Origin: Amborella trichopoda
Lineage: Eukaryota > Streptophyta > Magnoliopsida > Amborellales > Amborellaceae
Length of the DNA: 64,000 nt
Assembly (NCBI RefSeq): GCF_000471905.2
Contig: NW_006498549.1
Location: 7,774,185 to 7,838,184 of the forward strand
Direction: 5' to 3'
Under the pieces are notes generated by a model, which was given only the letters and a program-made list of their open reading frames with translations, was not told the origin of the DNA and searched no databases. The position numbers and the translations under genes are program-made. How positions within the stretch are numbered: position 1 is the first letter of the stretch; each line of letters begins with the position of its first letter. This document shows positions 20,896 through 31,693 of the stretch, piece after piece.

Positions 20896-21721
20896 TCTTG
20901 AGAGACGAGTATCTGAGTGAAGGTTTTGAGCTATTCTCCAGTGCCATGAGGAAAATTTTCTTATTTAGATGTTAGATAGGATGAGCTGTTACCCAGATTT
21001 TGTCTTATCATACATATGTATCTCATAGAGTTCCAACTCATGTTCTCAAGCCATGAGGAATATAGGGAACCTCAAAGTGGCCCTATTTCATTATATTCCA
21101 TCCATATCCCAATTTTTTTCATTGAATATCCCTTTGGTGTCATTGACATAAGAGATGTCATTTCTAGATATTTCTATTTCTATCTATATATGGACAGTTA
21201 AGAAATCATCATATAATAATCGAGAAATTGCAACAGAAAACAAGGGTTTCTGATAACATGTTTTTATGAATTTATGTATTTTCTGTGTTGTTATGTGCAA
21301 GCGTGTATCTAAACTTGCTTGCTGTCTCTGCTCACACACCCCACACACCAAAACATAAAAATTAAACAATAAAAAAAATCGCAATTTGTCTCTTCTCTGT
21401 CGCCACAACTTGATATATGGTGTTTGATTATACAAGGATTGCAGTAAAGTTCCTACAGTACGTACACATCACCTAAGCCATTGATGTCAAATGCAGACCG
21501 CAGGAGTAATGTGAAGGTACTATAGTAACCGTCACTGCATCCACTGAATATATTTCCATAAGTAAAAGCATGTCTCTGTGCTTTTGGGTCCTCAAACAGA
21601 AGCTACCACGCTTGTGGTCTTGTAGTATCAATTTGTTTGGGGCTTCTCTATGCAAGCTGGCTACTGCTACTCAGTCATACAGATGAAACGAATTCCTTCA
21701 CTATGGTGCATGGTATTTCTG

Positions 21722-21830
21722 TAATTGTCTATCATAGATTAATCACAATCCTAAACACTCTCTCTTCGATTTAATTGTGTATCATAGATTGATCACAATC
21801 CTAAACAATCTCACTTTGATTAAGGAGAAC
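21722..21830. repeat. Tandem duplication of about 50 bp
   Basis: TATCATAGATTAATCACAAT and TATCATAGATTGATCACAAT both lead into CCTAAACA-TCTC and a CGATT or TGATT end. Confidence 0.85.
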
Positions 21831-23264
21831 CATCATGCTTGTTCCCATTTACACTGAAGTTGTTGCACATTTATTACTGGACTCTCTTTACTATGGTGAT
21901 GAGCTGTTGAAAAAAAAAAAATCAGTCATGGTACTGTATTATGGGCTAAGAACTTTAAAGTTTTTTATTTGATGTATCAGGGAGTAAGCATGATGGGCAC
22001 AGCATGGGGTGCTGCCCTGTTTATGCTTTCTGAGTGCATTTTATGCTTCATAAGGTTCTATAAACTGCTGCTTGCATGCAGGTGCTTTCTTAAAGTGTCT
22101 TATTTTCTCTCAATATCTGCTGCTCCACTGAATTCCATTATTCTTTTATTCATTTGTTCTTTTGGGATCGCATACAATGAGAGCATTTACCTTTTGTATA
22201 GGAAGGCCACATTTAGTTGCAACCATCTGATGTGAAATCTGATTACTTGGATGTGTAACAAAGTACGAGAAAATTTCTTTTGAACTTTGAGCTTGGTCAA
22301 TGAAATAAATGCAACCACCCAATTTTACATCCAATGGACAAGATCAATTGTGACCACCTTATACCAAAGATAAATAGTTTTATACTTTCTCTTGGTTTTT
22401 ATGTCTCTCGTGGTGAAGGTATTAATCTTTTGGAGAAGTATACCAAGAGATAATTTACTTTATGTACAAGGAGGTCACAATCACTCTTATCCTTTAGATT
22501 TCAAAATGGGTGGTTGCAATAGTATTACTGAAAAGGCTTATAACCAATGGTTTAAAAAACGGATCGGTGACCCGGGTCGGGCTTCCAAAAAACCGATCCG
22601 GATCTGCGAATCGGCGATCCGAATCGGGAATCGGGTGAATCGGTCAGAATAAAGCTTAAAAAAAATCTGAAAAAATTATTAAAATTCATTATAAATATTG
22701 TTTTTTAGGAATTCAATAAGAAATGAGGGTATTCTATTAAGAATTTTCATGTTTTTGAATGAATATGCGAATATTGATATGTTCTTTCCTTGCATGAACC
22801 GCCATTCAGCATTTAATTTACATCACACAAAAGGATAAATATATAATTTTCATGGAATAAGTATATCAACATACATGGACTATAATAAAGCATAAAATTA
22901 GTAACATATAATCTAAAAATAAAATGATGACGACGTTATTGTTCTTCTTGGTGACGCTTGTGTCATTGATTGAATTCGTTTAACAATTCATTAATTCGAT
23001 CTAAAAACGAATCATCGATATTAGCAGGCGTCTGACTATTCTTAAATCTCTGAGTGTTAGTATTTTGTTGTGTTTCCAATCTAAAATCCCCGAAGACTGT
23101 CCATCCTTCATGTTCACCTGCACTGTCGTGCTCATCCCTACACTGTTGCTGTTGGGACTCGATATGTGAATAATATGGTTGGGATAGGGTGGCTTCAGAA
23201 TCATCATCTCTCTCATTTTCTCTTTGAATAATATGGATTAAAAAAACAAAAAACAAATTTTCAA

Positions 23265-23403
23265 AAAAATCGATCATGGATTAAAAAAAAAAAATCACAA
23301 ATTTTCAAAAAATTCTATCATGGATTACAAAAAAAAATTCGATCATGGATTACAAAAAAATCGATCAAGTATTACAAAAAAATCTATCATGGATTACATA
23401 AAA
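23265..23403. repeat. Minisatellite inside the hAT element
   Basis: About five imperfect units of ATCATGGATTACAAAAAAA, spaced about 23-50 bp apart, with variable A-run length. Confidence 0.8.
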
Positions 23404-23451
23404 AAAATAAAAATAAATAAATAAATAAATAAAAATCCGTACGGGACTCGT

Positions 23452-23540
23452 CGATTCACTGTACGGACTCGTCGATTCCGTACAGTGAATCGGCGAGTCA
23501 CTGTACAGAATCGTCCGGTTCTAGAGAGAACCGGACGATT
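23452..23540. repeat. Two perfect hairpins in the hAT right subterminal region
   Basis: Hairpin 1 has the arms CGATTCACTGTACGG (23452-23466) and its exact reverse complement (23478-23492), with an 11-base loop. Hairpin 2 has the arms AATCGTCCGGTTCT (23509-23522) and its exact reverse complement (23527-23540), with a 4-base loop. Such subterminal structures may serve transposase binding; that is inference. Confidence 0.9.
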
Positions 23541-23820
23541 CCCGTTTTTTTCGTCGATTCGATCCGTCCATGGCGATTCCCAAGTCAAATCGGGCGAGTC
23601 CGGTTCGACTCGGCATTTTTTTAAACACTGCTTATAACTCAAAAAAAAAATTCTCGAACTCTGTGACTAGTTTAAGCTATTCAATTTGACATCCAATGAG
23701 TGGGAGTGATTGTGATTTCTTTGTAATAAAGATAAAAGATCTCATTATACACAAACCTAGTTTTATTTGTCTGGATTGGAACATCGTCTAATTTGTTAAT
23801 GGGAAAGGTCTTTATACTTC

Positions 23821-24315
23821 ATTTGCAGCATAGAAGATCTATGCTTCCCCTACCATCCTGCCGTCCAATTTTGATCAAGAGAGCCACTCACCGTTTGATC
23901 TTAGATTCGATGTCGCAAAGTATTTTAATTTTAGTCTTTTTTATACAAATTGTATGAATATGAAATTTGGTACGTGCCATCCTCTCATTGGGGTGCACCT
24001 ATAAAAAATATTTAAAATAAATTTTTGATAAAATATAATGACCAAAATACCCTTGAAATTTTTAGGGGTATTTTGGTCATTTTATTTTATTGGAAATATT
24101 GTTTTTTATAGTTTTTGCTAGTGCAAGCTTAATATAGGATTGGATGTCAAAAATTTGGTGTCAAAGTAGTTTATATAAAATAAATTAGTGTAAAGACGTG
24201 ACATTGTGATTGGGGCAATCTTAGCCCTCCATTCATAATGGATGGTTGGATAAGGGGAAGTATATAAGTTTTTTGTTGTAGGGGAAACATAGAAAGCTTG
24301 CTTTTTGTTAATACT
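23821..24315. repeat. Possible MITE with weak inverted ends
   Basis: CTATGCTTCCCCTAC near 23838 is matched in reverse complement (GTAGGGGAAACATAG) near 24277. CCGTCCAATTTTGATCAAGAG faces CCTCCATTCATAATGGATGG. In the middle is a short hairpin, ATGACCAAAATACCC and AGGGGTATTTTGGTCAT (about 24037-24081). No target duplication was found. Confidence 0.35.
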
Positions 24316-24336
24316 ATAGTGATATTTAGTTTCAAC

Positions 24337-25305
24337 AATTGGTTTAAAAAACGGATCGGTGCTTCGGATCGGGCACCTAAAAAACCCATTCGGCCCGGTG
24401 AATCGGCATTTCGGATCGAGAATCGGGTAGAATCAGTAAATTTTGTCTCAAAAAATCTTTAAAAAATCACTATAAATATCTAAAAATAATATTATTTTAA
24501 TTTGTAAATGAATTTACGAGTGGTGCATTATGCATTTTCATTACTTTGTAAAAAGGTAATTATTGAGATGTTTTTTCTATTTGGATGTCTGTATAATTAA
24601 AATAAATAAATTAATAAATAAAATATATGATTTAGTTATCATTGTAATTAATATAATTATTAATTACAATATTATAATAACGTGATTAAAAAAACAAGGG
24701 TATGACCCTCACAAATAAATAAATCTAATATATAACAATTAGTTTGGATAGAAATATAGAATTTAGAAATATAAATTTATAATAATATTTTAGTAAAATT
24801 AAAAAATAAATAAATAAATTCATATTTGCAATGTGAGGTAACTAGTTACAAATACTTCCATATTAGAAGATTAAAAAAATTAATTTCCATATAAATTAGT
24901 ATCACATCAAAGTATCAAACATTTACTAATTTGTTTTACTTATCCACAATTATTATAACTTAACTAACTATAATAATATATATGGAAATTGAGGATGTTA
25001 GTTTATAACTTTATAGTTTATAATTATTTTACTATGCAAATAAAAATATAAAATGTCTTATACATCATCTAATTTAAAAAATCTTATTTACAATTTTAAG
25101 AAAGAATAATATATTATAAAATTTATAATATAAATAAATAATAGAAAAGATTTGGTTATTAATAAATTAAAAAAATATATTTGCAATGTGGGATAATTGA
25201 TAAAACAATTTGAAATAAATTCTAAAGTGGTATGAGTTAGTGTTATTTTTCTATCTTAAAATATCCTCTATTTTTTTTTTTTTAATATCCAATAGACTAG
25301 AAATG

Positions 25306-25346
<41 letters not shown>

Positions 25347-26115
25347 TTTATTATCCTATGAGCTAGTACTAATTTTTTAATCTTAATTAACTAATTAATT
25401 AATTATTACTCATATAATGAAATAATGCCATGATATAATACTTTAATAGAGTTTTTATGTTTTTTTGGTAAGTAAATTTAAATTTTTTTGGTGAAAAATA
25501 GGGGTGATGGGCACCCAATTGTTATTTTTAATTATTTTTTCTTTTTTATCGTCAAATTTCTTTGCCACAATCGGACATACAACTTTCTTATTCATGACGG
25601 GAATATACCGTCGGGTATACACCATCTCACTGCAATTTTTCCCAAGCTAATAATATTGCCCGCCTTTTTTCAACTCACAAATATATCCCACATCGCATCG
25701 AAGCGATGTGAGAAGACGAATGGTATGAAAGAACCCAACGATTTGGCGACAATGAATGTTGTCTTGGCCTGGTGAGTGTATTGCACGCTGAAGCTTTTTA
25801 AGCCGGCAGCACTAGCTGGCATGAAGGAAAGATCGTCAATCACATGTAGAGGGAGGAAGGTGAAGTGCCAGCTGGCATGAAGGAAGGAAGGATTGTCAAT
25901 CACGTGTAGGGAGGAAGGAGGACGCATTGCACGTGTGAAGAAAATTGTCAATTACATTTCAAAAAAATTAGGGTGCAGAAAAAAGAATGCCGAATTGAAA
26001 AATAAAAAAGTAGAATAATTGTGCGGTTTTATCGATATTGGATTTGGAATCTTATCACCGATACCCGATTCGGATCGCCCGATTCCAGATTGGATCGACG
26101 ATTTTTAAACCACCG
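24337..26115. mobile_element. Second member of the hAT family, about 1.78 kb
   Basis: The left end AATTGGTTTAAAAAACGGAT follows GTTTCAAC (24329-24336). The right end, read from the right, is CGGTGGTTTAAAAATCGTCG and is followed by GCTTGAAC (26116-26123), an 8-bp duplication with two mismatches. The first about 140 bp match the left end of the 22545 element, and the right end shares the GATTCGGATCGCCCGATT style. The interior is very AT-rich and contains an ATT microsatellite. It may hold further insertions (for example 25490-25970), but no transposase was recognised. It is older than the first copy, judging from the imperfect duplication. Confidence 0.7.
25308..25346. repeat. (ATT)13 microsatellite
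   Basis: 39 bp of perfect ATT repeats in the interior of the second hAT member. Confidence 0.95.
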
Positions 26116-26293
26116 GCTTGAACGCATGACATTATGGTCTTAGTTATTTGGCTTATGGTGCTTCTCTTTATTATTATTAACGCGACCCCTTACCCGATTT
26201 TCTATCTATCAGTTGAGTACCAACAAAGAAATGGCATTATAATTCACAAAACTTTAATTGTATGAATTGATGTTAGTAAGATAATAGGAAATT

Positions 26294-26585
26294 GTTTAAT
26301 ATGGGCTGGACCGCATGACTACATATGCCGTCCAAAAAGTGTAAACATCCATCTTAATGATGGATGCAAGTAGGTGTGCCATCTAAAAACAATGAAAACT
26401 AAAAGTCCAAATGTTTTCTTCCTAATATTTTTATTTTTAGTTTTTAAAATTTAGTTATTGTTTCATATTCATGATCTCAATGTTAGAGATTACAAATCCT
26501 TAAAAATTAAGTGAAAAAATCCATCTTAAAAATATACTTATTAATAGGCCTGTATTTCTACATGCACGCTTGGCCGCATAGAAAC
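26294..26585 (-). mobile_element. MITE of about 290 bp, family 1, copy 2
   Basis: Reverse-complement relative of 13578-13866. It begins GTTTAATATGGGCTGGACCG and ends with the reverse of GTTTCTATGCGGCCAAGC. The inner hairpin CATCCATCTTAATGATGGATG is shared. Similarity runs over the whole length with many differences, so both copies are old. Confidence 0.65.
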
Positions 26586-26671
26586 CAGGTCTCAGATAAT
26601 ATCCGGGACATTTAATATATTCCATTCTAAGCATTTTTTGGACACATGTCAATTAAGGGGTATAGTTCGTA

Positions 26672-27012
26672 TAAGGTTGAGGTCCTCAACAATCAAAATA
26701 AGGCGCGCCTTCAAATAGCGTCAAAAGATTTTGTTTTAGTATCAAAAATCTTTATGAAGATTTGAAAATTTATTTTTATATCTAATTATAAAATGTAAAG
26801 CTTTAAAAATAGTGTAGATCAAACATATCTATGAACACTTGAAAATTGATTGTTTAGATAATGCATTACATGATGCACTATTTCTAAGACTTAAAATCCA
26901 ATTATTTTATATCTATATATATCAAGATTGAGATGATCGGATTTGAGAATCTTTCAACATCAAAATAACTTATTCTAGTCAATTGTTAGGTGCGCCATCA
27001 TTGTTCAGGGCC
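26672..27012 (+). mobile_element. MITE-like repeat, family 2, copy 2
   Basis: The inverted ends are GGTTGAGGTCCTCAACAAT on the left and, read from the right, GGTTGAGGCCCTGAACAAT, with GGCGCGCC and GGCGCACC a little further in. TA or ATA repeats border it. The interior is similar to 12327-12715. No coding sequence is seen. Confidence 0.55.
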
Positions 27013-27334
27013 TCAACCCTATATAAACTTTTTTCGACAATTAATGATATTCCATTCGATGCTTATGTTAAATGTTCCTTCAAATCTCCCTCCATTTGAT
27101 GAATTATCTTTCAAGCCCTTATCATGGTTACGGGGAACATCTTACTAAGGCTATGGACCCTCTCTGAAATCAATCTCCAATTCAAAATTTCAAGTTCCAA
27201 ACCAAGATGTTTGTTTATTCTTTTCAAATAATGGTTGATTCAGAACTTGAAGACTCAAACCTGCTGATTTGTAGTGGCAGTTCTGAACTAGTTGTCTAGT
27301 CAAATAACTTTTTCAGAATTAGTTCCAAACTCAT
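27013..27334. other. Left flank of element A, repeat with GAACTTGAAGTTC motifs
   Basis: This contains TTCAAGTTCCAAACC, TTCAGAACTTGAAG, CAGTTCTGAAC and AGTTCCAAAC. The same kind of text continues after element A (45659-45830), so A lies within an older repeat. No gene is seen. Confidence 0.55.
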
Positions 27335-30124
27335 TGTTGGAAGATATTTTTTATCATCATGGGGCCCCCGCTCAATAAAAGCGTAGACAAACAGTGGAAA
27401 TTTCGACAGTATCAGAATAGCCCCAGAACTAGTTAAGATCTTCATAAGAACTCTCAACAGCTTCCTGTCAAGTTTCGTCACAATCCGACATGTCTAAAGC
27501 AGTGCAGACTGAGAAACACTTCAAATTGTTGAAACGGACCCTATAATTAGAGCTATATTTTCAGTATCTCAATTTGTTGTAGGACTATCGCCATTGGATC
27601 CGTCACGGTTGAAAACCCCCATGGGTCAAATTCCAGCTTAAACGCCCATCCCAGGAAGAAGTTATAGGCAAAAGAACGAAACAGGGGGAGCTGCACACTA
27701 TTCCCATGCAGCCATCCTACAAGACAGTCGTGAACAGTGACTTGCGACACTTATATCTCCCTCGTCCGAGATCAGATTGCATTCAAACTTGTTGGAACAT
27801 GTTCGTCTCATTGAGATGAGCGTTTTGATATGTGCACACCTCGCGACGACGTCCGAGCGCGTAGAAAAGCTAGAGAGAAATTGCTGATTCGTGAAGAAAG
27901 TGCAGGAAAATCAGCAGCATCGTGTCTCGCTTGAGTGGCCAAATCATGCAACTCGCGAACCTGATCGGTACAAAACCAATTCCATCACGTGCGTAAGGTC
28001 TTGGGCTATCTCTGAACCGAACCCCCATACATGATGAACGGTTGGATTCTACACACGAAGCCGACGAAATGACTGCAAACTCCTTTGCAGGAATTCCACG
28101 TCCCGGCCAAATTCCAAAGTTACAAAATCTTCGTCCGGGCACGGAATCGAGTTGCGTTTGTTGCCCTGCAATCGTAACAACATGCTCACTGTGATCCAAT
28201 GAAGAAATCACTGAAAAACATCAAAGGACGAGCACACAATCGATTGAAAGTTTCAAGATTCATTCAAATTTCAAGTCACATGATCGTACCCCAAAAATAC
28301 GATCCATGGCTCGAAGTTCGTATCAAATCGATCGCCAGGCCGATCCCTACAAGAAAACAATCATCTCTCGATTAACCGGGCATCATAACGACCCCAGATC
28401 ATCCACGAAAAATCATGCACGTTCTAGGGCAATACAGGGACTGTTATGAAATTCTACAACTTGTTAGGAACGAGCAAATATGTCATTTTGTACCCTATTT
28501 TCTAATTTATTTTAATTCATTTTAATCTTAATTTTCAGCAATTAGGGTTACTTTTGATCATCCACCCATGTGTGGGCACAATTCTATATATACCGTACCA
28601 TCATTGTACACAAAAGGGCTTGAACTCTTCACAAAAGAGAGAGTTTTTACTTAATAAAGTTTTTCTTTCTTCTCGTTGTTGGTCACGTTGGGAGAGAGAG
28701 AGTAAGGAGAGAGAAACTATTGGACTGGTACCCTTAGACTCAAGTTAAATATTCTCTTTCTTTTTTTTCTTTTCTTCTTCTCTCTCTTCCTCTCCTTCCT
28801 CTTCTCTGTCTGAGCTCCCCTCAGAGGCCATGCACGGCTGTGGCAATGCCATGCATGCCTCTCATGTGGTCTCACAGGTCGCGCATGGCGATGGCAGCGC
28901 CATGTGTGAGCCTTCTTCTCCTTATGTTCGTCCATCTCTGTCCCCTAGTGAGGTTTGCAAATGACGCTGCTCATCAATGAAGAGCACAGATGGTGAAACT
29001 CCTTGTCGCCCTCAAGGGTCTCCCCCTGTTGCATGCATACCGCAGACATCGATGCTTATCGCTACCCATGAGAGGTCTCAGCAATACCTATCACTGTCTA
29101 CGAGCTTCATTTGTGTACACGGTGCCTATCGCCGTCTGCGAGCCTCCTTCGCGTGGTTGGTGCCCATAGCCGTCCGCGAGCCTCCTTAGTGCGTTCAGTG
29201 CTTATCGTTGTTCCTCCTGCGCCCCACGCCTATCGCTGTGCGCCACATGAGAACTATCGCCACACGCTTCGCAAATGGCTATCGCCGTCTGCTTCACGAG
29301 AAGCTATCGTCGCCCGTGCAAAGGCGTGCTGCCTTCTTTTGTTACCAACAGTGATTCCTAGCGCCATCTGTAGTTCCCTGTTCTCACTCAGGCCGTGAGC
29401 AGTAGTGTCTAGCGCTGTCCAAGGCCGTGACACTGCTACTCCACAGCCGTGGGTAGCAACGCCTAGTGCCGACAGGACCCTATCCCTTCGCCGTCTCATG
29501 CCTTTTCTCCATTCTCTCCTCTTCTCACTTGATCGACGGTTGACCTAGCCTAGCACCACCATATCGGCTTCGATTTCGAGTAGTACTGCCGTCGTGCTGA
29601 TTCTGAGTACCATGCCCATCTTGCTACCACTCTGGGTGTCACTGTTTGGCTATCAAACTTGTCTCGTCCCTTCATCAAGTTTTCTTCTCTCTTCAACCTT
29701 TGTTCGAACCTTCCACTTTATCACTCTAACCCCTCACATTCTTAGCCACACGAATGTGTATTGCCCTAAGACAAGGGTGGGCCCTTCGGCCCACTTGTCT
29801 TACAAATTAACCATAGTAGTATTGTGTAAAAAAACAAGGAGATTGCAGGTCAAGGGAGGCGATTCTGAACCAACTAAAGTAGCTGTGGGGCCTTTTGTCG
29901 TGATCTAAGAAGGAGCCCACACGAGTCAGCCCGAGTAAGTCACTGACCCTGGTGAGGTTGGTTCCCACCTCACATAAAAAATTCCTCTCTCATTAGTTGG
30001 GTACCTGCCCTTGTTCTTAAACAAGGTTCCCGAGAGAGCGATCTCAAGTCTCGGGTTTTTCGAACCCTAGACATTGTCACCTGATCACCTAGATCCGGAG
30101 AGGCGGGATTGAGGCACCTAACCA
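27335..30124 (+). repeat. 5' LTR of element A
   Basis: 2,790 bp. It begins TGTTGGAAG and ends CCTAACCA. A TATA-like CTATATATA lies at about 28583. The part after it is pyrimidine-rich, followed by GC-rich degenerate repeats of CCGTCTGCGAGCCTCC type (about 29100-29300). Confidence 0.88.
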
Positions 30125-30381
30125 GCTTAGTGACTTATTACCCCTTCGTCGGTTGGCTCTTGTTTGATCAATATCTTCTTTCACTTTCGGCACTACTTTA
30201 TATGGTACCTGGGTTATTCAACCCATTCATCTGAATCGGGGACTTTCTTATCCCTGCACTTGTGACTGTCCTGGGAAGCGGGCTGCTCAAGCTTCCTTCC
30301 CTACACTCCTTCTGAGTTAGGACTCACAGTTCGGCTCCCAGGTTCTCTCCTGGATCCATGATAGAGGGTACTTAAAAGTCC

Positions 30382-30951
30382 TTGCCTCCCCGCTTTTTCG
30401 TCCTGGTGGACTCTCTACCAAGGCCCCTTGCATTGCTAGCACATCTGCTACTGCACACAACACCCACCCCTAGTCATATTGTTGAAGTACGCCAGAAGGC
30501 TGCCCTATCCACTCTCGCCAGAGGTAAGCAGGTTGCCATCACTTCTGACGGTCGCTGCAAGGCTACCCCTCGATCTCCTTTACTATCGCGAACCTCTACA
30601 CTTGGAGGCTCGGCACACAAAGGCAGAGATCCTGAGGGCTCCACCCCACTCACAGACCTAAAGGCTCGTGGTCCATCTGCTCGAGCCACGCCTCGGGGCA
30701 ACTTTCACGCTGCCTCAAACTCGCGTTCATGGTTAGGCCTTCTTGGGCCGAACCCTACGCGTGTCATGCATCCCACAGCTCAGGGCAATGCCAGTTCTGT
30801 GTTAGCTCGAGCATCAGAGGGTCGACCACTTCGTCCTCCCTCTCACCACACACAGCTTCACCCTGTGAGAGATAGGTTCCTACCCCGTCCCTCACAGACA
30901 CAAGCTCGAGGGTCTCGACCTTCCAAGGTCAAACCCGTTGACCGAGCCTGA
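30382..30951 (+). pseudogene. Reading region upstream of gag in element A
   Basis: An open stretch of 189 codons, rich in Arg, Pro and Ser, between the 5' LTR and gag. A related stretch lies in the same place in element B (59869-60540, minus): ARGPSARATPRGN here and ARGPSTRATPRGN there, plus a shared ARGKQ block. Ogre-type members of the Tat group are known to carry an extra ORF before gag; whether this one is homologous is not known. Function is unknown, and I recognise no domain. Confidence 0.5.
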
Positions 30952-31693
30952 GCTGACTCTCAAGTCACCCGGACGGCTAACCTTAAAGATGCACACACAC
31001 CAACTTTGCAGGTTCCTCCTCACTCCTGACTTAGGCGGAGTCATGAACTAGCTCCTTCTTATGCTGTTCTCCTTTCACTGAGCAAGCACCTCGAGACTTG
31101 TTACTCAAAGGTTTTTCCTAAGAGCACCATCTTGAGCCAGCCTCAGGTCAGCCGCGCAGCCGGGCCTCACAAAGGGACTTGAAGCAGCGGCTTGATGTCT
31201 GACAGAAGCCTGTAGCCTCCAAACCAGAAGCCCAGGTTGCCTTCTGTAGTTGGGCCTCGCTACTCCAATCAATAGACACAACCCTCGCATGTTTAAGAAA
31301 AGCAGAGCAGTCTAAACCTCAGGGCCAGCTCTGAGGTGAAGTCCACAACGACCTTAGGATTAAGCAGAAGAGAGGCCTCTAAGGCAGCTGAGGTCACTAC
31401 TCTCGGAGACCTCATGTCTTGTAATCCTGTTTTCCCTTTCCAAACTTCATAACCTGAGCGAGTCCAAGAGTATTGCTAGGTCATTACTGCTAAGCAGCCA
31501 CGGTCTCAAGACCGTCGATAATCGATCCTCACAAGATCGGCATACAAGGCTTGAGTCCAGTTGGGGCATGCGGAGCCTCTGCAGACTGCTTGCCACATAC
31601 GACTCGCCAACCTCGGCAGTCCACTGCTCCACCTGGCTCTGACCCTCTAGTGTCATGGTGATCAACGAGCCTGACGACTCCTAAGAGGAAAGG

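Larger units (their letters stand above)
17482..22250. other. Gene-poor stretch downstream of the ARO-like gene
   Basis: The first few hundred bases are probably the 3' UTR of the ARO-like gene; no single polyadenylation signal stands out. Further on are T-rich, intron-like or intergenic sequence and small duplications. A splice-acceptor-like TTCCAG at about 19986-19991 is followed by some 33 open codons to a stop near 20097, but I recognise no protein in it. Short frames such as 20407-20640 have no family motif. Confidence 0.6.
22545..23630. mobile_element. Non-autonomous hAT element, 1,086 bp, perfect 8-bp target duplication
   Basis: The target duplication CTTATAAC is perfect on both sides (22537-22544 and 23631-23638). 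The ends are CAATGGTTTAAAAAACGGAT and, read from the right, CAGTGTTTAAAAAAATGCCG. An 8-bp duplication with such ends is the hAT signature. The end regions are packed with variants of GAATCGG and CGATCCG. The interior holds no transposase I can recognise; a minus-strand frame (22963-23277) rich in Gln, Asp and His has no known motif. Two perfect hairpins lie near the right end. A larger relative lies at 24337-26115 in the same orientation. Confidence 0.85.
22253..23671. mobile_element. MITE-like inverted repeat split by a hAT element
   Basis: The left arm, 22253-22335, runs TACGAGAAAATTTC then GCAACCACCCAATTTT. It is matched in reverse by AAAATGGGTGGTTGC (22504 onward), which continues after the hAT insertion as AAAATTCTCGAACTC. 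The right arm is therefore cut by the element at 22545-23630, and its outer part lies at 23639-23671. Without the insertion the unit is about 325 bp. A partly similar segment follows at 23680-23750 in direct orientation (ACATCCAATGAG), so the family may occur as tandem or overlapping copies. Confidence 0.5.

Noticed and set aside
22963-23277. Minus-strand frame in the hAT element as a transposase remnant
   Set aside because: No hAT dimerisation or BED-type motif could be seen; low-complexity composition.
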